NCBI GenBank assembly: GCA_017537515.1
Contig: JAFYKO010000009.1
Location: 1-5,008 of the forward strand
Reading direction: 5' to 3'
From: Clostridia bacterium
GTDB taxonomy: Bacteria > Bacillota > Clostridia > Christensenellales > UBA1242
Length of the DNA stretch: 5,008 nt
Every line of letters starts with the position of its first letter. The stretch's first letter is position 1. Below the pieces are notes generated by a model that ran no database searches, was not told where the DNA came from, and saw nothing but the letters and a program-made list of their open reading frames with translations. This document shows, one piece after another, positions 1 through 4,635 of this stretch. The translations under genes were made by a program, and so were the position numbers.

Positions 1-1
1 A

Positions 2-1513
2 AATGCAGGAGTAGTAAATGGGGATGTTGTTATAACAGCGACAGCAACTGCAAAATCTTACACAATCACATATAATTTGGCTGGTGGAACAAATCACGCC
101 TCAAACCCTACAACCTATACTATTGAAAATGAAGTGCCACTTCAAGTGCCAACGAGAGATGGGTACGAATTTAATGGATGGACGGGCTCAAATGGTTCTA
201 CACCTGAAATTGTGTTGGATATTGAACAAGGCTCAACAGGAAATAAAACCTATACAGCAAATTGGATAGCAATGCAAAATTATACGCTTGTGAAAGGTGA
301 AAATTTGAATGTGGTTATCAAGACTGAACTGGGATACTCATCGCCAAAGCATTATACTTCGGACAGTACAGTAACATCAATCATATTTGACAAATATTCA
401 GTACATGCGAGAACTGTTGGGGATTGGGCAGATGGAACAATCTCAGTTGATGATGGTGGCAGTGGCAATATAAAGTTATTCTCATCAACAGATAATAAAA
501 CTCAATATATCTTAAGTAAAGGCAATATTTATGCACATAAAGAGTTGAGTGGTGTTGATAATTATATGTTTTATAGCTTTGAAGGTGTAACTTCTTTTAC
601 TTTTAATAATTTCAACACCTCAAATGTAACAAGTATGCGTTATATGTTTTCTGATTGCAGTAATTTGACAAGTTTAGACCTAAGCAGTTTTAACACCTCA
701 AATGTAACAGATATGGGTTCTATGTTTTCTAATTGCAGTAATTTGACAAGTTTAGACCTAAGCAGTTTTAACATCTCAAGTGTAACAAGTATAGCTTCTA
801 TGTTTTATGATTGCAGTAGTTTTACAAGTTTAGACCTCAGCAATTTCAACACCTCAAATGTAACAAAGATGAGTAATATGTTTAATGGTTGCAGTAAATT
901 GACAAGTTTAAATGTAAGCAACTTTAACACCTCAAATGTAACAACTATGACTTCTATGTTTGAGGCGTGCAGTAGTTTTACAAGTTTAAATTTAAGCAAC
1001 TTTAACACCTCAAAGGTAAAATATATGGATGGTATGTTTAGTGGTTGCAGTGGTTTGACAAGTTTAACCCTAAGCAGTTTCAACACCTCGAATGTAACAG
1101 ATATGTCAGAGATGTTTTATAGTTGCAGTAAGTTGACAAGTTTAACCCTAAGCAATTTTAATACCTCAAATGTAACAGATATGAGTGGGATGTTTAATGG
1201 ATGCAAGAGTTTGACAAGTTTAGGCCTAAGCAGTTTTAATACATCAAAAGTAACAAATATGACTTCTATGTTTAGGGCTTGCACTGGTTTGACAAGTTTA
1301 GACCTAAGCAATTTCAACACCTCAAATGTAACAAAGATGACTAATATGTTTTATGGTTGCAGTAGGTTGACAAAAATTTATGTTGGTTCGGGTTGGTCAA
1401 CGGAAGCTGTAACATATTCAACCAAGATGTTTTATGGTAGCACAAAGCTTCCAAACTTTAATTCTTCAGTGGTAGATAAGACAAACGCACATACTAACAG
1501 TGGTGGTATTTGA
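2..1513 (+). CDS. InlB B-repeat / DUF285 (BspA-like) surface repeat protein, 5'-truncated by window edge
   Basis: The frame is open from base 2, so the gene starts outside the window; the TTG at 77 is an internal Leu codon. The visible 503 residues hold, in order: the tail of a preceding Ig-like or repeat module (ending ITATATA, residues 11-17); one InlB B-repeat (Listeria-Bacteroides repeat, Flg_new) at about 20-88, with YTITYN, GY.FNGW and TYTANW landmarks; a DUF285 capping region at about 90-203 (IIFDKYS, IKLFSSTD, YILSKGNIYA); ten 26-residue DUF285 repeats at 204-463; and a degenerate closing repeat with MFYGSTKLPNF. The protein ends DKTNAHTNSGGI and stops at TGA. Family members are usually secreted or surface proteins used in adhesion or host contact; that role here is inferred. 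No LPXTG motif, membrane anchor or other retention signal is visible at the C-terminus, so any anchor or signal peptide must lie upstream. A terminator follows 18 bases after the stop. Confidence 0.92.
   Translation, partial: NAGVVNGDVVITATATAKSYTITYNLAGGTNHASNPTTYTIENEVPLQVPTRDGYEFNGWTGSNGSTPEIVLDIEQGSTGNKTYTANWIAMQNYTLVKGENLNVVIKTELGYSSPKHYTSDSTVTSIIFDKYSVHARTVGDWADGTISVDDGGSGNIKLFSSTDNKTQYILSKGNIYAHKELSGVDNYMFYSFEGVTSFTFNNFNTSNVTSMRYMFSDCSNLTSLDLSSFNTSNVTDMGSMFSNCSNLTSLDLSSFNISSVTSIASMFYDCSSFTSLDLSNFNTSNVTKMSNMFNGCSKLTSLNVSNFNTSNVTTMTSMFEACSSFTSLNLSNFNTSKVKYMDGMFSGCSGLTSLTLSSFNTSNVTDMSEMFYSCSKLTSLTLSNFNTSNVTDMSGMFNGCKSLTSLGLSSFNTSKVTNMTSMFRACTGLTSLDLSNFNTSNVTKMTNMFYGCSRLTKIYVGSGWSTEAVTYSTKMFYGSTKLPNFNSSVVDKTNAHTNSGGI
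611..1390 (+). repeat. Ten tandem 78-bp in-frame repeats (26-aa DUF285 units)
   Basis: Units begin at 611, 689, 767, 845, 923, 1001, 1079, 1157, 1235 and 1313, each exactly 78 bases apart with no indel. The protein consensus opens with FNTSNVT.M..MF..CS and closes with LTSL.LS plus one variable residue. The Cys is kept in all ten units. Conservation at DNA level is strong: bases 654-695 are identical to 732-773, which points to recent duplication or gene conversion rather than only selection on protein. Degenerate partial units flank the array (YMFYSFEGVTSF before, TKMFYGSTKL after). The exact in-frame periodicity also keeps the antisense strand open, giving false minus-strand reading frames. 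Confidence 0.95.
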
Positions 1514-1531
1514 CAAGTGCATAAATTTTAT

Positions 1532-1561
1532 AGAAGTGGATTGATTCCACTTCTTTTTTTT
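1532..1561 (+). terminator. Intrinsic terminator of the DUF285 surface-protein gene
   Basis: A perfect 9-bp stem, AGAAGTGGA (1532-1540) with TCCACTTCT (1546-1554), has a 5-base loop (TTGAT) and runs into eight T residues (1554-1561). It lies 18 bases after the TGA stop, as expected for a rho-independent terminator ending this transcript. Confidence 0.92.
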
Positions 1562-1760
1562 GTTTGGGAACGGTGGGACGGGGGGGGAGTGGGTGAAGCG
1601 GGCGACGGAGTCGCAGGGCGAACCCGCCCGCCACCGGTTGGGACTTGCACCCTGCAATTAAGAAGCGTCAGCAATAATGCAAGGTGGCTCAGCCACCCGT
1701 CAGCTCACTGGAATGGTGGCACTGCCACCCCGTCCTATGCAAGATGCCTCAGGCATCTTG
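1562..1760. repeat. GC-rich hairpin-dense intergenic block, probable dispersed repeat
   Basis: This fills most of the 304-base gap between two coding regions. Bases 1571-1640 are about 77% G+C and 1641-1760 about 56%, against roughly one third in the neighbouring genes. It contains CGGGCG (1599-1604) complementary to CGCCCG (1625-1630); a competing GCGAC/GTCGC hairpin (1602-1606 with 1610-1614); TTGCA/TGCAA (1645-1649 with 1653-1657); GGTGGC-TCA-GCCACC (1683-1697); GGTGGC-ACT-GCCACC (1715-1729); and the terminator hairpin at 1740-1760. ATGCAAG precedes the first and third of these last three hairpins (1677 and 1737, exactly 60 apart), and a C-rich CCGTC tail follows the first two. A reading frame crosses it on the + strand, but its composition, lack of a ribosome site and position after a terminator argue against coding. 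A dispersed intergenic element or structured RNA is my inference; multicopy status cannot be seen from one window. Confidence 0.6.
1575..1593 (+). other. Predicted G-quadruplex motif
   Basis: Four G3 tracts with short loops fit the G3N1-7 rule: GGG 1575-1577, loop AC, GGG 1580-1582, loop GG, GGG 1585-1587, loop AGT, GGG 1591-1593. It includes an unbroken run of eight Gs (1580-1587), rare in an AT-rich genome and prone to length change. It starts 14 bases after the T tract of the preceding terminator. Folding is inferred from the pattern only. Confidence 0.55.
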
Positions 1761-1769
1761 ATTTTTTTT
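1740..1769 (+). terminator. Intrinsic terminator at the end of the GC-rich block
   Basis: CAAGATGCCT (1740-1749) pairs with AGGCATCTTG (1751-1760). Sterically this is a 9-bp stem with a TCA loop. It is followed by A and eight Ts (1762-1769). The surface-protein gene already has its own terminator at 1532-1561, so this second one implies either a backup stop or an independent transcript ending here. It insulates the small gene downstream. Confidence 0.85.
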
Positions 1770-1786
1770 AATAAAAATGGTAATAT
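1758..1786 (+). promoter_or_regulatory. Possible weak sigma-A promoter for the small hypothetical gene
   Basis: TTGATT (1758-1763), a 17-base spacer, then TAATAT (1781-1786); each hexamer matches the consensus at four of six positions. The -35 would sit in the 3' arm and T tract of the terminator at 1740-1769. The area is very AT-rich (TAATATTATATATAA), so other -10 choices exist just downstream. A promoter is expected here because a terminator lies directly upstream, but this exact assignment is weak. Confidence 0.3.
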
Positions 1787-1817
1787 TATATATAACCCAC
1801 AAAAAGGATAAGGAAAA

Positions 1818-2225
1818 ATGTTATATCAACAAAACTATTTTATGACTATGATAAACACCCTTGAACACCTTGAAAGCATCGAGGTGATTCAAAACGGAGA
1901 AATAAAAAAACTAAACTCAGAAGAATTTAAGCACGTATTCCAAAAACTTGAAGACCTTTTCGGCGAAGCAAGGGTTATGCCCGCTTTTGGCGTAAGCCTC
2001 CACGACGAAACCACAAAAGCAATGCAAGAAGGCGAGTGGCTAAAACTGAACTATAACTCAGAAATGGACAAGGACGGACTTTTGTTTAAATCCCTATTAT
2101 TTCGACTTGAAGAATGCCAAGGCTTCAATTTGATTCGTCTTTATGGCGAAAGATACGACGGACGGTGCATTTATCTTGACCTTCCACAAATTAGAGATTT
2201 AAGGGAAATAATTTCCGAAATTTAA
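1818..2225 (+). CDS. Small acidic protein of unknown function (135 aa)
   Basis: I do not recognise a family. The ATG at 1818 is preceded by AAAGGA (1803-1808) with a 9-base spacer; a second AAGGA (1810-1814) is too close to be the main site. In-frame ATGs at residues 9 and 11 could also serve as starts. The protein is soluble in appearance, with no signal peptide or membrane segment. A predicted helical, charged N-terminal half (about 13-50, INTLEHLESIE through KLEDLFGEA) is followed by a more hydrophobic middle (RVMPAFGVSL at 52-61) and a C-terminal segment FNLIRLYGERYDGRCIYLDL at 103-122 that looks like paired beta-strands, then a last helix. The overall look resembles small cytoplasmic immunity-type or orphan proteins, but nothing in the neighbourhood (no toxin partner) supports that. 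It stands alone, with a terminator upstream and a separate promoter for the next gene downstream. Confidence 0.85.
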   Translation: MLYQQNYFMTMINTLEHLESIEVIQNGEIKKLNSEEFKHVFQKLEDLFGEARVMPAFGVSLHDETTKAMQEGEWLKLNYNSEMDKDGLLFKSLLFRLEECQGFNLIRLYGERYDGRCIYLDLPQIRDLREIISEI

Positions 2226-2278
2226 CCGCATTGATTTAAGGCAAAATATAACAAAATACTATATTTTTAATAATTTAT

Positions 2279-2307
2279 TTGACAAATGGCCAAACTAATA
2301 TTATACT
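2279..2307 (+). promoter_or_regulatory. Sigma-A promoter of the glycolipid glycosyltransferase gene
   Basis: A perfect -35 TTGACA (2279-2284) is followed after exactly 17 bases by TATACT (2302-2307, five of six matches). Transcription should start near 2314, giving a leader of about 22 bases before the ATG at 2336. The TTG of the -35 box is in frame with the gene and can be misread as a start codon. Confidence 0.85.
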
Positions 2308-2335
2308 ATTTTATAACATTATTAGGAAATGTGCG

Positions 2336-3484
2336 ATGAGGAAAATATTAATATTCACCGTAACTGCTGGAAATGGTCATAATATTATTGCAAAAACGAT
2401 TCGGGATTGCTTATACAAAGAATACAAAAACGATGTTGATGTAAAAATTGTAGATATGTACCTTGACTATCCAAGCAAGTTTAAAAGTTGGCTTGTAGAC
2501 GATGGATATAAATTGAGCGTGAAATACGCTTTGCCGATTTATAACGCATCATTTAAAAAAGCACAAGTCGAAAAGCCAGCAAGAAAAAACCCACCATTCA
2601 TTAATTATATGATTGCCGGAAAACACAAACAATTAATGAAAACAATAATAAAATACAAACCAGATGCAATTTTTTGCACACATTTTTTTCCAGCAATAGT
2701 GCTTTCCGAACTAAAAGAAAAAGGGTTATTAAAAACACCCGTCGCAACAATGGAAACAGACTTTGCCTACACTCCATACTTTGAGTGTTGCACAAGCGTA
2801 GATAAGATATTTATCCCAGCAGAAGAATATGTTGAAAACTTTTTGAATGTGGGATACACAGAAAAGCAAATTGAAGTTTTGGGATTTCCAAGCAAAATCG
2901 ACGCTCAAAATTTACCGAGAGATAGAGACAAGTGTTTGACACTTTTGATTATGAGCGGTTCAGGTGCCTTTATGGGGCTTACAACACAAGTGCACCACCT
3001 TTTAAAGGCGGATTTGGATGTGAATATTATCCTCATTAACGGAAAAGACGAGCAAAAATACAAGATGTATAGACGCTTGATATACAAATTAAAAAAGAAC
3101 AGAAAACTCAAACACACAAAAGTGGAGGTTTATGGTTTTGTAAGCGACGAAAAACAACTCGAACTTTTGAAACGTGCGGACTGCATAGTTTCAAAAGCCG
3201 GTGCAAACTCGGCAATAGAGACAATAAACTTAAGCAAAGTGCTTATTACAACCAAAAACCTCGCAGAGCAAGAACTTTCAAATGTGAGATACATAAAAAA
3301 ATACGCAGATTGTTTTTTGTTGGACAAGCCAACGGACCTGCGAGACTTGGTGGCGTCAAACATATTTAACCACACATATTTTGAAAACTATATAAAAAAT
3401 ATAAAAGTTTTGCATAAAGACAATGTAAACGAATCATACACAAAAGCCATAATGGAACTATGTGAATTGAACAAAAAAGCATAA
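2336..3484 (+). CDS. MGDG synthase/UgtP-like processive diacylglycerol glycosyltransferase (GT28 family), divergent
   Basis: Family members move a sugar from a UDP-sugar to diacylglycerol at the inner face of the membrane, making glycolipids and, in Firmicutes, the lipoteichoic acid anchor. The 382 residues fit the usual length of about 380. The N-terminal acceptor domain (MGDG_synth type) shows TAGNGHN at 10-16, matching the family's SAGxGH loop with its conserved His15; THFFP at 115-119; and TDFAYTPYF at 141-149 where relatives have TDY..H..W. GFPS at 183-186 ends this domain. The C-terminal donor domain shows MSGSGAFMG at 206-214 in place of the GGGxG loop, NGKDE at 235-239, SKAGANSAIE at 286-295 (relatives TKPGGLT.SE) and EQELSN at 311-316 (relatives GQE..N). 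A very basic stretch at 241-262 could touch membrane. The ATG at 2336 is chosen because AGGA (2324-2327) sits 8 bases before it and the upstream in-frame TTG (2279) is a -35 box. Several motifs are degenerate, so sugar and acceptor are uncertain. Confidence 0.85.
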   Translation: MRKILIFTVTAGNGHNIIAKTIRDCLYKEYKNDVDVKIVDMYLDYPSKFKSWLVDDGYKLSVKYALPIYNASFKKAQVEKPARKNPPFINYMIAGKHKQLMKTIIKYKPDAIFCTHFFPAIVLSELKEKGLLKTPVATMETDFAYTPYFECCTSVDKIFIPAEEYVENFLNVGYTEKQIEVLGFPSKIDAQNLPRDRDKCLTLLIMSGSGAFMGLTTQVHHLLKADLDVNIILINGKDEQKYKMYRRLIYKLKKNRKLKHTKVEVYGFVSDEKQLELLKRADCIVSKAGANSAIETINLSKVLITTKNLAEQELSNVRYIKKYADCFLLDKPTDLRDLVASNIFNHTYFENYIKNIKVLHKDNVNESYTKAIMELCELNKKA

Positions 3485-3516
3485 GAAAATACAAAAGTTT
3501 TCTTTGCTTTTTTTTT
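3473..3516 (+). terminator. Intrinsic terminator overlapping the end of the glycosyltransferase gene
   Basis: The hairpin begins inside the last codons. AAAAAAGCA (3473-3481) pairs with TGCTTTTTT (3505-3513); after one bulged base, A3483 pairs with T3504; and AGAAAA (3484-3489) pairs with TTTTCT (3498-3503) around an 8-base loop. Nine Ts (3508-3516) form the 3' side and the tract. The stop codon TAA (3482-3484) lies within the 5' arm. The stem is mostly A-T, so it may be leaky, but its length and T tract support termination. Confidence 0.7.
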
Positions 3517-3631
3517 GTAAAGATGTAGTAATTTCAAAACATAAACCAATAAAACTTGCTCGCTTTTGAGAGAGACAAGTATAAATTTTTAATTAAAATT
3601 AAAAAAAACTAAGAAAAAATAAATCAAACGC
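3517..3631. other. AT-rich intergenic spacer with one small hairpin
   Basis: No gene is visible. ACTTGCTC (3554-3561) can pair with GAG-A-CAAGT (3572-3580) to make an 8-bp hairpin with one bulged base, without a T tract. TTTTAATTAAAA (3587-3598) is a 12-base palindrome. Bases 3581-3625 are almost pure A/T with A runs just upstream of the tRNA -35 box, which could act as an UP element for RNA polymerase alpha; that role is inferred. Confidence 0.35.
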
Positions 3632-3660
3632 TTGACAAAAGTCAAAAAAGGTATTAAAAT
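3632..3660 (+). promoter_or_regulatory. Strong sigma-A promoter of the tRNA-Leu gene
   Basis: A perfect TTGACA (3632-3637), a 17-base spacer and TAAAAT (3655-3660, five of six). The start would be near 3667, about 27 bases before the mature tRNA 5' end. The -35 box is part of a short dyad, TTGAC-AAAA-GTCAA (3632-3645), which could be an operator or chance. The A-rich stretch upstream may strengthen it, as is common for stable RNA promoters. Confidence 0.8.
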
Positions 3661-3693
3661 AAGAATGTTATTTTTTAATTTCCTTTTATTTTT

Positions 3694-3776
3694 GCGGTTA
3701 TGGCGGAATTGGCAGACGCGCTAGACTTAGAATCTAGTTCGAAAGAGTGGGGGTTCGAGTCCCTTTAACCGCACCA
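3694..3776 (+). tRNA. tRNA-Leu (anticodon UAG), CCA encoded
   Basis: The cloverleaf is complete. Acceptor GCGGTTA (3694-3700) pairs with TAACCGC (3766-3772), followed by discriminator A and genomic CCA (3774-3776). The D arm carries GGCAGA. Anticodon stem CTAGA/TCTAG (3721-3725 with 3733-3737) frames the loop CTTAGAA, with anticodon TAG at 3728-3730, reading CUA and by wobble other CUN Leu codons. The variable region (3738-3748, 11 bases) is long, as in class II tRNAs. The T stem GGGGG/CCCTT (3749-3753 with 3761-3765) has two G-U pairs around the TTCGAGT loop. A -35/-10 pair lies upstream and a terminator begins seven bases after the CCA. Confidence 0.97.
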
Positions 3777-3778
3777 TA

Positions 3779-3849
3779 GCGGAAAACAAGCCCTTTTGGC
3801 TTGTTTTTTCTTACGAAAAAAGCATCGCTCTGATGGGCTTGTTTTCCGC
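3779..3849 (+). repeat. 15-bp perfect inverted repeat competing with the tRNA terminator
   Basis: GCGGAAAACAAGCCC (3779-3793) is exactly complementary to GGGCTTGTTTTCCGC (3835-3849). The intervening 41 bases can form TTTTTTC/GAAAAAA (3804-3810 with 3815-3821) and the short CATC/GATG pairing. Because 3783-3792 is also the 5' arm of the terminator, the two folds exclude each other. The long form is more GC-rich and longer, but its 3' arm is transcribed later. An attenuator-like switch, a second-chance terminator or tRNA 3'-trailer processing structure are all possible; none is shown. Confidence 0.75.
3783..3809 (+). terminator. Intrinsic terminator after tRNA-Leu
   Basis: AAAACAAGCC (3783-3792) pairs with GGCTTGTTTT (3798-3807) around CTTTT, and six Ts (3804-3809) overlap the 3' arm. 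It lies seven bases downstream of the CCA and should end the tRNA precursor. Its 5' arm can pair instead with a more distant sequence (3835-3849), and a near-copy of this terminator occurs at 3925-3950. Confidence 0.85.
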
Positions 3850-3853
3850 CTTC

Positions 3854-3903
3854 TACGGGCCAAACGAAAACTTGCGATTTAAAAAATCGCAGTTTTGCCC
3901 GTA
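3854..3903 (+). other. Large interrupted hairpin downstream of tRNA-Leu
   Basis: Three nested stems line up: TACGGGC/GCCCGTA (3854-3860 with 3897-3903), AAAACT/AGTTTT (3867-3872 with 3891-3896) and GCGATTT/AAATCGC (3874-3880 with 3884-3890), closed by an AAA loop. That gives 20 base pairs, with a 6-base bulge (CAAACG) and a single bulged T, both on the 5' side. There is no T tract, so it is not a simple terminator. CTTGTA (3904-3909) can further pair with TACAAG (3924-3929). No reading frame of quality crosses it. It may be part of a structured small RNA or an inserted repeat. Confidence 0.6.
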
Positions 3904-3924
3904 CTTGTAAGGTTATTATTTTAT

Positions 3925-3947
3925 ACAAGCCCTTTGGCTTGTTTTTT
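3925..3947 (+). terminator. Second intrinsic terminator, near-copy of the tRNA terminator
   Basis: ACAAGCC (3925-3931) pairs with GGCTTGT (3936-3942) around CTTT, then six Ts (3942-3947). The 26 bases 3925-3950 match 3786-3812 with a single T deletion in the loop, so this is a direct repeat 139 bases after the first. It would stop read-through or an independent small RNA before the next gene, whose -35 box lies in the 3' arm. Confidence 0.8.
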
Positions 3948-3967
3948 CTTGTTTTTTATGATATAAT
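3939..3967 (+). promoter_or_regulatory. Extended -10 promoter of the transglutaminase-like/DUF4440 operon
   Basis: A perfect TATAAT (3962-3967) is preceded by TGA (3959-3961), giving the extended TGnTATAAT form. TTGTTT (3939-3944) stands 17 bases upstream as a moderate -35 and overlaps the 3' arm and T tract of the terminator at 3925-3947. The start would be near 3974, leaving a 23-base leader before the ATG at 3997. Confidence 0.8.
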
Positions 3968-3996
3968 TTATCAAGTCATAAAAAGAGGAGATAATT

Positions 3997-4620
3997 ATGC
4001 AACCACTAACAAAAAACGATTGTGAATTTTATTTAAATTCAGGAGAGTTGACAAGGCCATTTTTAGATAAAGATTACATTTTAGAAAAAGTTATGCTTGA
4101 TTACAACAGCAAAATCCAAAAACATCCGAATTATACCATACTCGAAAGCTTGTTTCATTGGATACAACATTGTGTCCCTTATTCACAAGACGGTGAGTTT
4201 CGCAACGCAAACAAATTCCAAAGAACCGCCAAAGAAATGTGGGAAAGCGGTAATGCCACAGGTTGCACAGATTATGCACAACTGTTTGCCACACTTGCCC
4301 GCCAACTTGGGTATCCTACAACAATTCTGCACACAGCCGAATACAACTGGCTCAAACGCCTTAAAACCGGTGGGGATAGTATGATGCATATAGGCCATTC
4401 GTTTTGCGAGTGCTTTTATGAGGGTAAATGGGTGCTGGTTGACCCAATGGCACAGCGTATTGAATTTGATTACAACACCGAAAAAATTGAACTAAGTTAT
4501 GAGGTTGGGGGAAACTCAATTTTTATTCCGTATTTTCGTGGCTTGGATATTGGGTTTAAGCATACAACCGAAGAGCATTGCGACAATATGGATAAATTAT
4601 GTCAAGATTTAGAAATTTAA
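3997..4620 (+). CDS. Transglutaminase-like superfamily protein, cytoplasmic
   Basis: The 207-residue protein carries the transglutaminase-core pattern of a papain-like Cys-His-Asp fold. Cys90 sits in ATGCTDYAQLFATLARQLGYP-type context (the helix that follows the nucleophile), His134 in HIGHSFCE, and Asp149 in WVLVDPM. Order, spacing and strand context fit the catalytic triad of this superfamily, whose members act as proteases, amidases or cross-linking enzymes, or bind ligands. About 85 N-terminal residues precede the core and include an aromatic-rich helix (LFHWIQHCVPYS at 52-63). No signal peptide or membrane segment is present, so it should act in the cytoplasm, unlike many secreted relatives. 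The ATG is fixed by AGAGGAG (3984-3990) six bases upstream. It is the first gene of a two-gene operon; the next start is 15 bases after its stop. Substrate is unknown. Confidence 0.88.
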   Translation: MQPLTKNDCEFYLNSGELTRPFLDKDYILEKVMLDYNSKIQKHPNYTILESLFHWIQHCVPYSQDGEFRNANKFQRTAKEMWESGNATGCTDYAQLFATLARQLGYPTTILHTAEYNWLKRLKTGGDSMMHIGHSFCECFYEGKWVLVDPMAQRIEFDYNTEKIELSYEVGGNSIFIPYFRGLDIGFKHTTEEHCDNMDKLCQDLEI

Positions 4621-4635
4621 GATAAAGGAGACATT

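Noticed and set aside
805..1320. Two antisense open frames inside the DUF285 repeats (805-1086 and 1117-1320), themselves repetitive and Leu/Lys-rich
   Set aside because: They are mirror images of the 78-bp repeats: a period divisible by three keeps one antisense frame open. There is no ribosome site and the sense frame is clearly coding.
611..1390. Regular repeats as a CRISPR array
   Set aside because: The period is a coding 78 bases with continuous protein consensus and no distinct unique spacers.
1477..1488. LPNF near the end of the surface protein as a sortase signal
   Set aside because: It lacks the Thr-Gly of LPXTG and has no following hydrophobic helix or basic tail; it is part of the degenerate closing DUF285 unit.
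1466..1657. Minus-strand frame over the terminator and GC-rich block
   Set aside because: It is composed of the reverse of terminator and hairpin sequence, has no ribosome site and no protein-like pattern.
1514..1771. Read-through of the TGA stop, since the downstream open frame to 1771 is in the same frame as the surface protein
   Set aside because: It would translate across a strong terminator into GC-rich hairpins with low-complexity, protein-unlike sequence. Trp is encoded by TGG in the genes here, and nothing else suggests TGA recoding.
2253..2268. Possible terminator after the small hypothetical gene (AAAATA-CTA-TATTTT)
   Set aside because: The stem has six A-T pairs and no G-C pair, so it is too weak to call in such AT-rich sequence.
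3754..3776. tRNA 3' end as an integration site (attB) for a mobile element
   Set aside because: No second copy of the tRNA 3' end, and no integrase or phage gene, appears in the window.
3734..3928. Minus-strand frame ending in GTRTPTLSN
   Set aside because: This is a familiar false frame produced by the antisense of a class II tRNA and its terminator region.
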